Source: Belliella pelovolcani (GTDB lineage Bacteria; Bacteroidota; Bacteroidia; Cytophagales; Cyclobacteriaceae). Taken from it: a stretch of DNA of 64,000 nt. The position numbers and the translations under genes were made by a program. Where the stretch lies: assembly GCF_900156785.1 (NCBI RefSeq), contig NZ_FTOP01000005.1:186001-250000 (forward strand), written 5' to 3'. The notes beneath the pieces are model-generated. The model was given only the letters and a program-made list of their open reading frames with translations. It did no database searches and was not told the DNA's origin. Each line of letters opens with the position of its first letter. The stretch's first letter is position 1. Shown here one piece after another: positions 26,229-34,144 of the stretch.

Positions 26229-28001
26229 TTGAGTTTGGAAAAGGAAAATGTAAAAAGTGGTGATATCATAGACACCACCGTGCTGAAAAAACTGTATCAG
26301 TTTGTCAAGCCATATCAGGGTAAATTCTACCTGTTGATTTTCCTTACTTTAGCACTAGCTATTCTTGCGCCAACAAGGCCTTATTTCATCCAAGTTGCCA
26401 TCGATGATTATGTGGCACTAGGAGAAAGGCCTGGATTGGTTCAGATTATTTATTTGTTGGTGGGGTTGATGGTTTTGCAAGCTTTTGTACAGTTTGCCCA
26501 TACTTACCTCTCGGGCTGGATAGGTCAGGTCATTATCAAGGATATCAGAATCAGGCTATATAGGCATCTCTTGAAGATGCGCTTGAAGTTTTTTGACAAT
26601 ACACCTATTGGAAGATTGGTTACAAGAAATGTGTCTGATATCGAGACTTTGGCTGATGTTTTTAGCGAAGGTCTGGCCGCTATTATAGGTGACTTATTGC
26701 AGTTGGTGACGATTCTGGCAGTGATGTTTTACATTGATTGGAAACTTACTTTGGTGAGTCTGTGTACACTGCCGCTTTTGATTATTTCAACTTATATATT
26801 CAAGGAGAAAATCAAAGTTGCTTTTAATGATGTCAGAAATGCGGTATCTAATCTCAATTCATTCCTACAAGAGCACATCACAGGGATGAATATCGTGCAG
26901 ATCTTTAATCGTGAAAAGAGAGAATACGAAAAATTCAAGGAGATCAACAGAGACCATCGAAAAGCTCACATCAAGTCAGTACTCTACTACTCTATTTATT
27001 TCCCAGTTGCAGAGATTATCCAAGCGATTGGGATAGGTTTAGTCGTGTGGTACGGTGCGACTGGCGTGTTTGATTTGGATATCAAAGTTGGGGTTTTGAT
27101 TTCCTTCATCATGTATTTGCAACTTTTCTTTAGGCCAATACGCATGATCGCTGATAGATACAATACCCTTCAGATGGGAGTGGTAAGTTCAAGTAGGATT
27201 TTTAAGTTATTGGAAAGTGACGAGCAGATTCCAAATGAAGGGACTTTCAAGCCAGAGAAAATCAAAGGGAATATCCATTTAGAAAATGTATGGTTTGCAT
27301 ACAATGATGAAGAATATGTGCTGAGGGATATCAATTTTGAGGTCAAGCATGGGGAGACAGTTGCTTTGGTAGGTGCTACAGGAGCGGGCAAGTCATCCAT
27401 TATCAATTTGATCAGTCGATTTTATGAAATTAACAAGGGAGCAATCAAGATAGATGGTACAGATATCAAGGAATTTGAACTGAGTACCCTGCGTAAGCAT
27501 ATAGGAGTTGTGTTGCAAGATGTGTTTTTGTTTTCGGATACGATCTATTACAATATCACATTGGGTAATCCTAATATCAGCAGAGAAGAAGTCATGCAAG
27601 CGGCCAAGTTGGTGGGGGCAAAGAAATTTATCGAAAAGCTACCAGGAGGCTTGGATTACGATGTCAAAGAGCGTGGCGCGACACTCTCTGTAGGGCAGCG
27701 ACAGCTTATCTCTTTTGTGAGAGCTATTGTGTATAATCCAGAGATTATTATTTTGGATGAGGCGACCTCTTCTGTGGATACAGAAACAGAAGAATTGATT
27801 CAAAAGGCCATTGAAAAAATGATGAAAGGACGTACTTCTATCGTGATTGCACACAGGCTATCTACAATCCAAAAGGCTGATAAGATCATTGTATTGCATC
27901 AAGGGGAAATCAAAGAAATGGGTACGCATGAGTCTCTTTTGGCACTTGGTGGTTATTATACCAACTTGCACAAGATGCAGATGAAATCCATGGCGATCTA
28001 A
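26229..28001 (+). CDS. ABC exporter, fused permease-ATPase (multidrug/lipid type)
   Basis: A 590-residue half-transporter, paralogous to the one at 19.6 kb. It starts at TTG here (MSLEKENVKSGDIID); another in-frame TTG is two codons later, so the exact start is uncertain. Six membrane segments fill about residues 1-310. The ATPase domain has Walker A GATGAGKSS (about residue 380), a slightly unusual signature LSVGQRQLISFVRA, Walker B IIILDEATSSVD and H-loop VIAHRLSTI. It lies 13 bases after truA and probably shares its transcript. Substrate is unknown. Confidence 0.9.
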   Translation: MSLEKENVKSGDIIDTTVLKKLYQFVKPYQGKFYLLIFLTLALAILAPTRPYFIQVAIDDYVALGERPGLVQIIYLLVGLMVLQAFVQFAHTYLSGWIGQVIIKDIRIRLYRHLLKMRLKFFDNTPIGRLVTRNVSDIETLADVFSEGLAAIIGDLLQLVTILAVMFYIDWKLTLVSLCTLPLLIISTYIFKEKIKVAFNDVRNAVSNLNSFLQEHITGMNIVQIFNREKREYEKFKEINRDHRKAHIKSVLYYSIYFPVAEIIQAIGIGLVVWYGATGVFDLDIKVGVLISFIMYLQLFFRPIRMIADRYNTLQMGVVSSSRIFKLLESDEQIPNEGTFKPEKIKGNIHLENVWFAYNDEEYVLRDINFEVKHGETVALVGATGAGKSSIINLISRFYEINKGAIKIDGTDIKEFELSTLRKHIGVVLQDVFLFSDTIYYNITLGNPNISREEVMQAAKLVGAKKFIEKLPGGLDYDVKERGATLSVGQRQLISFVRAIVYNPEIIILDEATSSVDTETEELIQKAIEKMMKGRTSIVIAHRLSTIQKADKIIVLHQGEIKEMGTHESLLALGGYYTNLHKMQMKSMAI

Positions 28002-28098
28002 GGCAAATTGGCTGGATTTCGTAAGGTTATTTCAAAGCATTTTTGGAACAAGTGTTTTAAAAAGTTCGATATAATTCAAAATTTTAGGTAACTGGACT

Positions 28099-28106
28099 TA
28101 TTTTTG
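28099..28106 (+). promoter_or_regulatory. Putative -7 element before the 28.1-kb barrel gene
   Basis: TATTTTTG fits TAnnTTTG and lies 42 bases before the GTG start. No matching -33 element was found, so support is modest. Confidence 0.35.
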
Positions 28107-28148
28107 CGCCGTTGGAAGCTAATAAACTAAACCAAAAAGAAGATAATT

Positions 28149-28736
28149 GTGAAGAGAATTTTGATTGCGATGATTTGCATGCTGCCATTTTTTGCGCATG
28201 CACAGGAAGATGGTGTGGGCTTGAGGTTAGGAGAGCCACTATCGATTACTTACAAAAAGTTTTTGGATGGCAATATTGCCATCGAGGGGATGTTTGGTAG
28301 GGCAGGTGTGAATAGTGCTCAATACTACCAGAGGGCATTTGACAATAATAGACCTACGCCCAATGCTTTTTATGCAGGGCACAGCACAGGGAGCTCGTTT
28401 TCATTTAACCTAAGAGGTGCATATCATGAAGATATCACAGATGATCTGAATATTGATCAAGGATACTTTCTAGCATATGCAGGTGCAGGGGTACAATTGA
28501 GATCAACAAGGGTAGATTATTCTTACACAGATCCAGCGTCTTCGCCTCCTGGGGTTTTCTTCAGAGAGTCGAGAAGAAATATTGATTTAGGCCCAGAGAT
28601 TTTTGGAGGAGGAGAGTATTACTTTGACGATCTTCCGATCAGTATATTTGCGGAGATAGGGTTGTTTATGGAGCTATTGGATAGATTTGGGCATCTCAAG
28701 CTACAGGGTGGTATTGGTGTGAGGTATTTGTTTTAG
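28149..28736 (+). CDS. Secreted beta-barrel-like protein of unknown function
   Basis: A 195-residue exported protein starting at GTG. The signal peptide MKRILIAMICMLPFFAHA is followed by QEDGVGLRLGEPLSITYKKF. Glycine- and aromatic-rich strands alternate to the end (YFLAYAGAGVQLRS, FGGGEYYFDDLPISIFAEIG, LQGGIGVRYLF), and the terminal Phe is typical of outer-membrane barrels. I do not recognise a named family. It is followed after one base by the GyrI-like gene, so the two are co-transcribed. A 147-base gap with no hairpin separates it from the ABC exporter. Confidence 0.75.
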   Translation: MKRILIAMICMLPFFAHAQEDGVGLRLGEPLSITYKKFLDGNIAIEGMFGRAGVNSAQYYQRAFDNNRPTPNAFYAGHSTGSSFSFNLRGAYHEDITDDLNIDQGYFLAYAGAGVQLRSTRVDYSYTDPASSPPGVFFRESRRNIDLGPEIFGGGEYYFDDLPISIFAEIGLFMELLDRFGHLKLQGGIGVRYLF

Positions 28737-28737
28737 G

Positions 28738-29250
28738 ATGAAAAAGTGGCTAATTATTTCCTTGATTCTACTGGTACTAGTTGGGGCTGGTCTGTTTCAA
28801 TTTCATAGGTTAGGTGGCTTCAATGAAGTTGAGATAGCATTAAAATCTGTGGATGGTTTGGCACTCCAAGGGATTTCCTTTCGGGGAACTCCCCAAGATG
28901 ATGCTATTGCTAGGGTGTTTCAGAAAATGGAACAAATAGCTTTGGGTGCAGATTTGCCCTTACATACCATATATTATGTAGAGCCGGCAGGCAAGCTGGA
29001 TACCATGGAGGTTTTTGTAGGTGTCCAGACCCAGGTTCCAATGGAAGACTTTGAGCAATTGAGCTTTGATGCCGATCAGGCTGTAGTGGCAACCATCAAA
29101 GCGCATCGCTTAGTGATGCCCAGTCCCAATAAAGTGAAGAAGAAGATCAATCAGTTTGCAAAAGGTCAAGGATTGGCTGTTCCATATCTTTATATTGATA
29201 AAATCATTGGTCCTGAGGAAGTTCAAGTTTTGGGATTGATTCGGAAATAA
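28738..29250 (+). CDS. Membrane-anchored GyrI-like/effector-binding domain protein
   Basis: A 170-residue protein with one N-terminal membrane helix (MKKWLIISLILLVLVGAGLF) and a soluble domain that looks like the GyrI/AraC-effector-binding fold: EVEIALKSVDGLALQGISFR, TIYYVEPAGKLDTMEVFVGV, VATIKAHRLVMP. The family binds small molecules, but assignment by eye is tentative. It starts one base after the stop of the barrel gene. It most likely faces the periplasm or cytosol from the inner membrane; no partner is evident. Confidence 0.6.
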   Translation: MKKWLIISLILLVLVGAGLFQFHRLGGFNEVEIALKSVDGLALQGISFRGTPQDDAIARVFQKMEQIALGADLPLHTIYYVEPAGKLDTMEVFVGVQTQVPMEDFEQLSFDADQAVVATIKAHRLVMPSPNKVKKKINQFAKGQGLAVPYLYIDKIIGPEEVQVLGLIRK

Positions 29251-29370
29251 GATTTTTCTGTTTGTTGATTTTATTGGTATAATTTTGGTGAATGGCTATT
29301 TGAGCAAATGAAAATAACTGAATATTTGTTTTTACGTTAGGAAATATTAATCACTATAAACTATATCCAT

Positions 29371-29901
29371 ATGAAAAATTTATTCAAGGCAGTAATGATG
29401 CTAGGCATCTTCGCCTTCTTCGCTTGTGAAGGCCCTCCAGGCCCTCCAGGTATTCCAGGACAAGACGGGATCGTCATTGTCGGAGAAGTATTTGAGATTG
29501 GGAATGTGAATTTTACGTCAGCAAATAATTTTCAATCAGACTATTACGAGTTTACAGTACCGATTGAGCCAGGTGATAAGTTGCTAGCTTATATTTTATG
29601 GGATGTAGTTGATGACACTGATGTGTGGAGGGCGCTTCCGCAAACTAATTTTGAGTTTCCACAATTTGGGATCTTTATGTACAATTATGATTTTACGAGG
29701 TTTGATTTCAGTTTCTTTATGGATGGGAATTTTGATCTGAGTGCACTTCCTTCGGAGTTTACTCGAAATCAAGTTTTCAGAGTAGTGGTGTTTCCTGCTG
29801 ATTTGGCAAATGCAAGAATGGATTTCTCTGATTTCAATAATGTAATGGAATATATGGGCAAGACAGAAAAGGATATCGTCCAACTTCAGCCCAGACAATA
29901 A
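29371..29901 (+). CDS. Lipoprotein with short collagen-like repeat
   Basis: A 176-residue lipoprotein. The signal MKNLFKAVMMLGIFAFFAC ends at the lipobox Cys19. Immediately after it come four Gly-X-Y triplets, GPPGPPGIPGQDG, a collagen-like spacer often found at this position in Bacteroidota surface lipoproteins. The remaining 140 residues are an acidic, aromatic beta-rich domain (YYEFTVPIEPGDKLLAYILW, FRVVVFPADLANAR) with no family I recognise. It stands alone with a terminator after it. Confidence 0.82.
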   Translation: MKNLFKAVMMLGIFAFFACEGPPGPPGIPGQDGIVIVGEVFEIGNVNFTSANNFQSDYYEFTVPIEPGDKLLAYILWDVVDDTDVWRALPQTNFEFPQFGIFMYNYDFTRFDFSFFMDGNFDLSALPSEFTRNQVFRVVVFPADLANARMDFSDFNNVMEYMGKTEKDIVQLQPRQ

Positions 29902-29906
29902 TAACC

Positions 29907-29931
29907 AAAAGCCTCCTCGTGAGGCTTTTTT
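29907..29931 (+). terminator. Terminator after the collagen-like lipoprotein gene
   Basis: AAAAGCCTC and GAGGCTTTT form a 9-bp stem around CTCGT, followed by a T run. It starts six bases past the stop. Confidence 0.88.
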
Positions 29932-29987
29932 CTTTTTAGTCTATTTTGAATTTTTTCCCGTATATCACAAAATAAAATTTCCTATCT

Positions 29988-29995
29988 TATCTTTG
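29988..29995 (+). promoter_or_regulatory. Putative -7 element directly before hemE
   Basis: TATCTTTG matches TAnnTTTG exactly and ends only four bases before the hemE ATG, implying a very short or absent leader. No clear -33 TTG is seen. Confidence 0.5.
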
Positions 29996-29999
29996 CCCC

Positions 30000-31025
30000 A
30001 TGCAATTGAAAAACGACTTATTGATAAGAGCTGCTAAAGGTGAGGCAGTAGAGCGAACCCCAGTTTGGTTGATGCGTCAAGCAGGTAGAATCCTTCCTGA
30101 ATACAGAGCAGTGAGAGAGAGTGTCAGTGGCTTTATTGAATTAGCCCAAACTCCTGAGCTTGCTGCAGAAGTGACGATTCAGCCTGTAGATATTTTAGGG
30201 GTAGATGCTGCGATTATTTTTTCTGACATTCTAGTGATTCCAGAAGCTATGGGTTTGCCATACGAAATGGTAGAAAAGCGAGGTCCATGGTTCCCAAATA
30301 CTGTGCAGTCTGCTGGAGATTTAAAAAAGTTGCGTGTGGCTGACGGCGTAGATGACCTGAGTTATGTGATAGAGGCTATCAAAATCACTAAGAAGGCTTT
30401 GAATGGAAGGGTGCCTTTGATCGGTTTTGCTGGAGCGCCTTGGACGATCTTTGCCTACATGATAGAAGGTTCGGGTAGTAAGACTTTTTCAAAAGCTAGA
30501 GCCATGCTGTATACAGAGCCGACTTTATCTCATCAGTTGCTACAGATGATTACTGATAGTACGATCAATTATCTGAAAGCCCAAATAGCAGCAGGTGTCA
30601 ATTTGATTCAGCTGTTTGACAGCTGGGCGGGGATATTGCCTCCTGATCATTATGATGAATTTTCTCTTCGCTATATCGCACAGATCTGTGATGCTATCAA
30701 CGAGGTGCCGAAGACGGTTTTTGCCAAAGGAGCATTTTTCGCTAGAGAGGCGATGGGTCAGTTGAATTGTGAAACTATTGGTTTGGATTGGAATATGGGT
30801 ATCGCTGAATCCAGAAAAATGATTGGTGATCATAAGACGCTTCAGGGCAACTTAGATCCCGCGGCGCTTTATGGCTCGGATGAAGAAGTAAGGACTGCTA
30901 CCATTCGCATGATGGATCAGTTCAAAGGAGGTAGGCATATTGCTAACCTTGGGCATGGCGTCTATCCTGATATCGATCCAGCAAAAGTGAAGGTGTTTAT
31001 TGAGACCGTTAAGCAATACAAGTGA
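30000..31025 (+). CDS. hemE: Uroporphyrinogen decarboxylase
   Basis: HemE decarboxylates uroporphyrinogen III to coproporphyrinogen III. The 341-residue protein has the conserved [17 protein letters not shown] near residue 20-36 (its Arg pair binds substrate carboxylates), the Asp in [40 protein letters not shown] and the C-terminal [12 protein letters not shown]. The start is firm because the first residues [15 protein letters not shown] are standard. It is a single-gene unit with its own promoter-like element and a strong terminator. Confidence 0.98.
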   Translation: MQLKNDLLIRAAKGEAVERTPVWLMRQAGRILPEYRAVRESVSGFIELAQTPELAAEVTIQPVDILGVDAAIIFSDILVIPEAMGLPYEMVEKRGPWFPNTVQSAGDLKKLRVADGVDDLSYVIEAIKITKKALNGRVPLIGFAGAPWTIFAYMIEGSGSKTFSKARAMLYTEPTLSHQLLQMITDSTINYLKAQIAAGVNLIQLFDSWAGILPPDHYDEFSLRYIAQICDAINEVPKTVFAKGAFFAREAMGQLNCETIGLDWNMGIAESRKMIGDHKTLQGNLDPAALYGSDEEVRTATIRMMDQFKGGRHIANLGHGVYPDIDPAKVKVFIETVKQYK

Positions 31026-31094
31026 AATATATTTTAGCCAATCAGGATTGCTTAGAGTAGGAATGAAATCCTAATAGTAGCGTAATTATAAATC

Positions 31095-31129
31095 ATTAGC
31101 CTCAGGTTTATCTGAGGCTAATTTTTTTT
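31095..31129 (+). terminator. Terminator after hemE
   Basis: ATTAGCCTCAG and CTGAGGCTAAT form a perfect 11-bp stem around GTTTAT, followed by seven Ts. Confidence 0.93.
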
Positions 31130-31354
31130 CTTAAAATTTTCCCGGAGTTAAGCGTCGTCGCAATTATTAACTGATTTTTTTGAAAATAATGTAAAACGCA
31201 ATCGATTTGGTTGTTTTTTTAATTGAAAAAATGCTTTTATGTTGTATTTTATTTAATTACAGTTAAATTTAGAACCTGTTAAGACTAAAATAATGTTGAA
31301 AGGCATTTATAAGGGTCTATTTCAAACCTGTTTCTAACAAAACCTATTAAACAA
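31130..31354 (+). other. AT-rich upstream region of the 31.4-kb gene
   Basis: After the hemE terminator there are 225 AT-rich bases with no supported gene. No TAnnTTTG motif in a good position, no riboswitch-like fold and no named repeat was seen. It probably holds the promoter of the next gene. Confidence 0.4.
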
Positions 31355-32113
31355 ATGAAAAACAGATTTACAAAAACGGTAACAAAAGGATTTTCTTTGA
31401 TCGCGCTTTGTGTAGCTTTATTGGCTACACCTGCCTATGCTCAAGAGGAAAGTAGATTTAGCATGGATGTCACCTTGAATTCAGACATCTTTTTTGGCTT
31501 CTATCCATTTTTTGCGGGGTCTTATAGCCTTAGCCAAAATACTGCCTTTACTTTTTATGGGATTTTATGGTCAGGTGGTGCAGCTGGCGGAAGCTGGGGT
31601 AATTGGACTGAGTTTGGTGTAGGGATGAACTTCGATGTAGCTGATGGGATCAACATCAATCCTCAAATCGGTATTTTGAGTGGGAGCCTGACTTCTGGGT
31701 TAGGGACACCTGTATTGGGTGAGGGGATTGTTCCAAACCTGACTATAGGTCTAGATAAAGTCAAAACAGAAGGTGAGTTCTATGCTGGATATTATGCTGG
31801 GTTCAATCACGGAAACCCTTCGACAAATAACTATCTGCATTACTGGTTAAACGGAGGTTATAAATTTTCTCCCTTTTTCTCTGCCGGGCTACATTTGGAA
31901 CAGTTGAGATACACTGGCGGGAGTAATGCACCAGAAGATCCTGCTTTTGATTTTTACTTGGCTTTGGGTCCATACGTTCAATTTGCAGATCCTAATGGAG
32001 GTGCTTTTGCTAGATTTACTTCAGGAGCTGACTTAAGAAGTGACGCGCAGTTGGAAAAAAGTGGTTATAGACAACCTTCTTTTTTCAAATTGACTGTTGG
32101 CTATAGCTTCTAA
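31355..32113 (+). CDS. Secreted protein, probable outer-membrane beta-barrel (DUF6733-like)
   Basis: A 252-residue exported protein. The signal peptide runs to about residue 29 (ALLATPAYAQ). The mature part starts ESRFSMDVTLNSDIFFGFYP and consists of alternating strands rich in Gly and aromatics (GVGMNFDVADGININPQIG, GEFYAGYYAGFNHGN, LALGPYVQFADPNG), ending FKLTVGYSF. It resembles a Bacteroidota family I recall as DUF6733, but that label is uncertain. It is a single-gene unit with its own terminator; no function can be assigned. Confidence 0.75.
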   Translation: MKNRFTKTVTKGFSLIALCVALLATPAYAQEESRFSMDVTLNSDIFFGFYPFFAGSYSLSQNTAFTFYGILWSGGAAGGSWGNWTEFGVGMNFDVADGININPQIGILSGSLTSGLGTPVLGEGIVPNLTIGLDKVKTEGEFYAGYYAGFNHGNPSTNNYLHYWLNGGYKFSPFFSAGLHLEQLRYTGGSNAPEDPAFDFYLALGPYVQFADPNGGAFARFTSGADLRSDAQLEKSGYRQPSFFKLTVGYSF

Positions 32114-32130
32114 AAATTGATGAATAGAAT

Positions 32131-32168
32131 AAAAGGGCTGTCATTTTTGATGGCTCTTTTGTTTTTTT
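32131..32168 (+). terminator. Terminator after the 31.4-kb gene
   Basis: AAAAGGGCTGTCA and TGATGGCTCTTTT pair over 13 bp (three G-U) around TTT, followed by GTTTTTTT. Confidence 0.85.
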
Positions 32169-32234
32169 ACTTCTAAAATTTGCGATCTGCTTAATTAGCT
32201 TTCTTTTTGGTTTATTCGAATCTTTTGTTTGAAC

Positions 32235-32242
32235 TATCTTTG
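32235..32242 (+). promoter_or_regulatory. Orphan promoter-like element facing no gene
   Basis: TATCTTTG matches TAnnTTTG, with a TTTG 25 bases upstream (32206-32209). The only thing downstream on this strand is a hairpin at 32287-32304 and then the end of a minus-strand gene. Confidence 0.25.
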
Positions 32243-32286
32243 GATGCTTTGTGATTCATGTTGCGCTTTGTAAGCTAAAAAATATT

Positions 32287-32304
32287 TCAGGGCTACTTCC
32301 CTGA
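32287..32304 (-). terminator. Hairpin after the MOSC gene
   Basis: TCAGGG and CCCTGA pair around CTACTT; on the minus strand the sequence AAATATTTTTTAG follows. It lies 11 bases past the MOSC stop. Confidence 0.7.
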
Positions 32305-32314
32305 GATTTGAGTT

Positions 32315-33112
32315 TTATTTTTCTCCAACGACCAGATCACCGATCTTGATTGAATTCCCTGTTAGTACTAACATGTTCTGACCAAACATGACATTGTTAT
32401 CTACTGTTCTGTAGCTAGCAAGGGTCTTAAGTGGCTCTTTATTTTTTTGTGCGGTATCTTGATCTACTGTAGTCATGACGCATCTTGCGCATGGTTTGGT
32501 GATTTTAAAAGTAGCTTCTCCAATTTTTACTTTTTTCCACTCGTCCTCGATGAAGGCAGTTCCTCCGCTAAAAACCAAATTTGGTCTAAAACGATCCATG
32601 GGGACAGGTTTTTCTAGTCGTGCATTGAGATTGTTGAGCGATTCTTGCCCAATGATCAGGTATGGCATTCCATCGGCATAACTTACGGATTCACCATTGA
32701 CTGCATACTTGGCTTTTAGTTTTCTTTGTGTACTTGCTGGCATTTTGACTAGTTTACAAGGCATCGCCATAAATTCTGAAAACCATTCATTGACAGCTTC
32801 TGAGACCACTTGGCCTTCTACAGTATCTTCCCAGATAGTCACTGGCGTTACTTTTTCAGTCTCAGGCTTCATCGGGATCTCGATATGCAAGTCAGGATTA
32901 TTCTTGTGGGTGACAAGTAATGCGTCCTTTTTGAGCTGTACTTGTAGTAAGGCCATCTGAGGATGCGTTCGCTGGGATAGGAACATGCCTGACCTGTCCA
33001 CCAGCATCCACCTTCTGTCATGCTGCAGGCCTCTTTCTTCTAGTTTTGCAGTGTTTAGCTGGATACCGCTGAGGGATTTGATGGGGTAGATGTAGATGTC
33101 TTGTAGGATCAT
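32315..33112 (-). CDS. MOSC-domain protein (YcbX / mARC-like)
   Basis: A 265-residue molybdenum-cofactor sulfurase C-terminal-type protein. The N-terminal beta-barrel domain opens MILQDIYIYPIKSLSGIQ and GLQHDRRWMLVD; the MOSC domain contains DRFRPNLVFSGGTAFIEDEW and the presumed molybdenum-binding Cys in ITKPCARCVMTTVD, ending FGQNMLVLTGNSIKIGD. Family members such as YcbX reduce N-hydroxylated compounds. A ferredoxin-like fusion, seen in some relatives, is absent. It lies 23 bases after the small unknown gene and may share its transcript. Confidence 0.93.
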   Translation of the reverse strand: MILQDIYIYPIKSLSGIQLNTAKLEERGLQHDRRWMLVDRSGMFLSQRTHPQMALLQVQLKKDALLVTHKNNPDLHIEIPMKPETEKVTPVTIWEDTVEGQVVSEAVNEWFSEFMAMPCKLVKMPASTQRKLKAKYAVNGESVSYADGMPYLIIGQESLNNLNARLEKPVPMDRFRPNLVFSGGTAFIEDEWKKVKIGEATFKITKPCARCVMTTVDQDTAQKNKEPLKTLASYRTVDNNVMFGQNMLVLTGNSIKIGDLVVGEK

Positions 33113-33135
33113 GGCGAGAATTTTATGTCGCCAAG

Positions 33136-33405
33136 TTACAATCTTTTGAACTTATCTGGGATTTCGGGATTGAAGAATTTGGTGATGATATGGTGGAATT
33201 GATTTTCTTGTTCCATTTTCAAAAAGCTGATTGGATTGCTTATTCTGTCAAAAAGTGATTTTTCTGTAGGTTCGTATGAAAATAGTGCAGCTGTCAGCAT
33301 ACAGATCAAAAAAGCCAAGCCCCACTTGAGCCTTTCACTTCGCTGTATTTGCTTTTGCCTGCTGTTCATACCACTAAGATACGGATTTAGGTAAAATGGT
33401 TGCAT
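33136..33405 (-). CDS. Small single-helix membrane protein, unknown
   Basis: An 89-residue frame that I do not recognise. It has one hydrophobic segment (WGLAFLICMLTAALFSY, about 28-44) between a basic N-terminal part (MNSRQKQIQRSERLK) and a polar C-terminus. A Met at residue 13 (33369) is an equally good start. Position and direction, just upstream of the MOSC gene, favour a real gene, but there is no family evidence and it could be spurious. Confidence 0.45.
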   Translation of the reverse strand: MQPFYLNPYLSGMNSRQKQIQRSERLKWGLAFLICMLTAALFSYEPTEKSLFDRISNPISFLKMEQENQFHHIITKFFNPEIPDKFKRL

Positions 33406-33492
33406 CGAAGAGAATTAAAATTGGTTAATTATGTATATCTCCAATTAGGTCAGCAACCGATTTATAGTATATATTGGAAAGTCGTTTAGATA

Positions 33493-33756
33493 GGGCGTGC
33501 TGAAAAACGCCAATTGGAGAATAAATTCTTTAAGTTTTGAAGAATATCCCGTTTAACAAGTGTTTTCTTTTTAAGCAAGTGCAAGTTTATTCAATGATAT
33601 TGCTTGATTTGCGTGCTCTTGAAAATTTCAAAACTCGAAATTTTCAGGCTAGTCTCAGGCATACCATCTTCTTCATTGGGCTCAATCGAAGTATAAGCAT
33701 ACATCTTCATTCGCCCGCTTTGAATCTGGCATGCCTGAGACTTTTTCAGCAAGCCC
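33493..33756. mobile_element. MITE-like element with 15-bp inverted ends and 6-bp duplication
   Basis: The ends GGGCGTGCTGAAAAA (33493-33507) and TTTTTCAGCAAGCCC (33742-33756) are inverted repeats matching at 14 of 15 bases. Both sides are flanked by the identical hexamer TAGATA (33487-33492 and 33757-33762), as a target-site duplication would be. Inside are a 9-bp palindrome (33621-33645) and an inverted pair GTCTCAGGCATACC (33652) / GGCATGCCTGAGAC (33728). At 264 bp it has no room for a transposase; the 79-codon frame across it runs past the right end and has no recognisable domain. Confidence 0.65.
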
Positions 33757-33781
33757 TAGATAAGACTACAAGTTGAATTTA

Positions 33782-33848
33782 AACTTTTCCAAAGTTGGGT
33801 TAAAAGTAAATACAAACATTGTTTACAAATCTGAACTTTGGAAAAGTT
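33782..33848. repeat. Perfect 15-bp inverted repeat, 67-bp hairpin
   Basis: AACTTTTCCAAAGTT (33782-33796) and AACTTTGGAAAAGTT (33834-33848) are exact reverse complements, 37 bases apart; the spacer contains its own GTAAA/TTTAC pair. It begins 25 bases after the MITE-like element. No gene is seen from here to the dnaK promoter. Confidence 0.7.
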
Positions 33849-33999
33849 ATTCTAAACTAAACGACATTGAATCATATTATGATACTTTAATTGGCTGTCT
33901 CCGAAAAATATTGATATATACTTTCCTAGCGTATAGTCACATTCACTTTTTGTCTTGAAAGGAGAATAATTTTGTCATGTATGGATTTTGGTTTAGGCT

Positions 34000-34089
34000 T
34001 GACATGTCAGGAATCCAATTGAATTCTGTCACGCTAGTCTGACAATCTGACGTGATTCGGGCTTGAGTTATGCTTGGCACAAGCCTTGT
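34000..34089 (+). promoter_or_regulatory. Sigma-54-like promoter and upstream palindromes for dnaK
   Basis: TGGCACAAGCCTTGT (34075-34089) fits the sigma-54 -24/-12 pattern TGGCAC-N5-TTGC except for the last base (GT for GC); the GG and GT are ten bases apart. It predicts a start near 34100 and a 45-nt leader. Upstream lie the perfect palindrome TGACATGTCA (34000-34009) and TGTCA/TGACA (34027-34031, 34040-34044), candidate activator sites. No TAnnTTTG or CIRCE element is seen. Confidence 0.5.
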
Positions 34090-34144
34090 CTATTGGGATT
34101 ATGTAATTTCAAAAAACGTAATCAATTAAGAAAATAACTATATC

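Noticed and set aside
33537-33776. 79-codon frame across the MITE-like element
   Set aside because: It starts with TTG, runs past the right terminal repeat and target duplication, and has no recognisable domain or signal.
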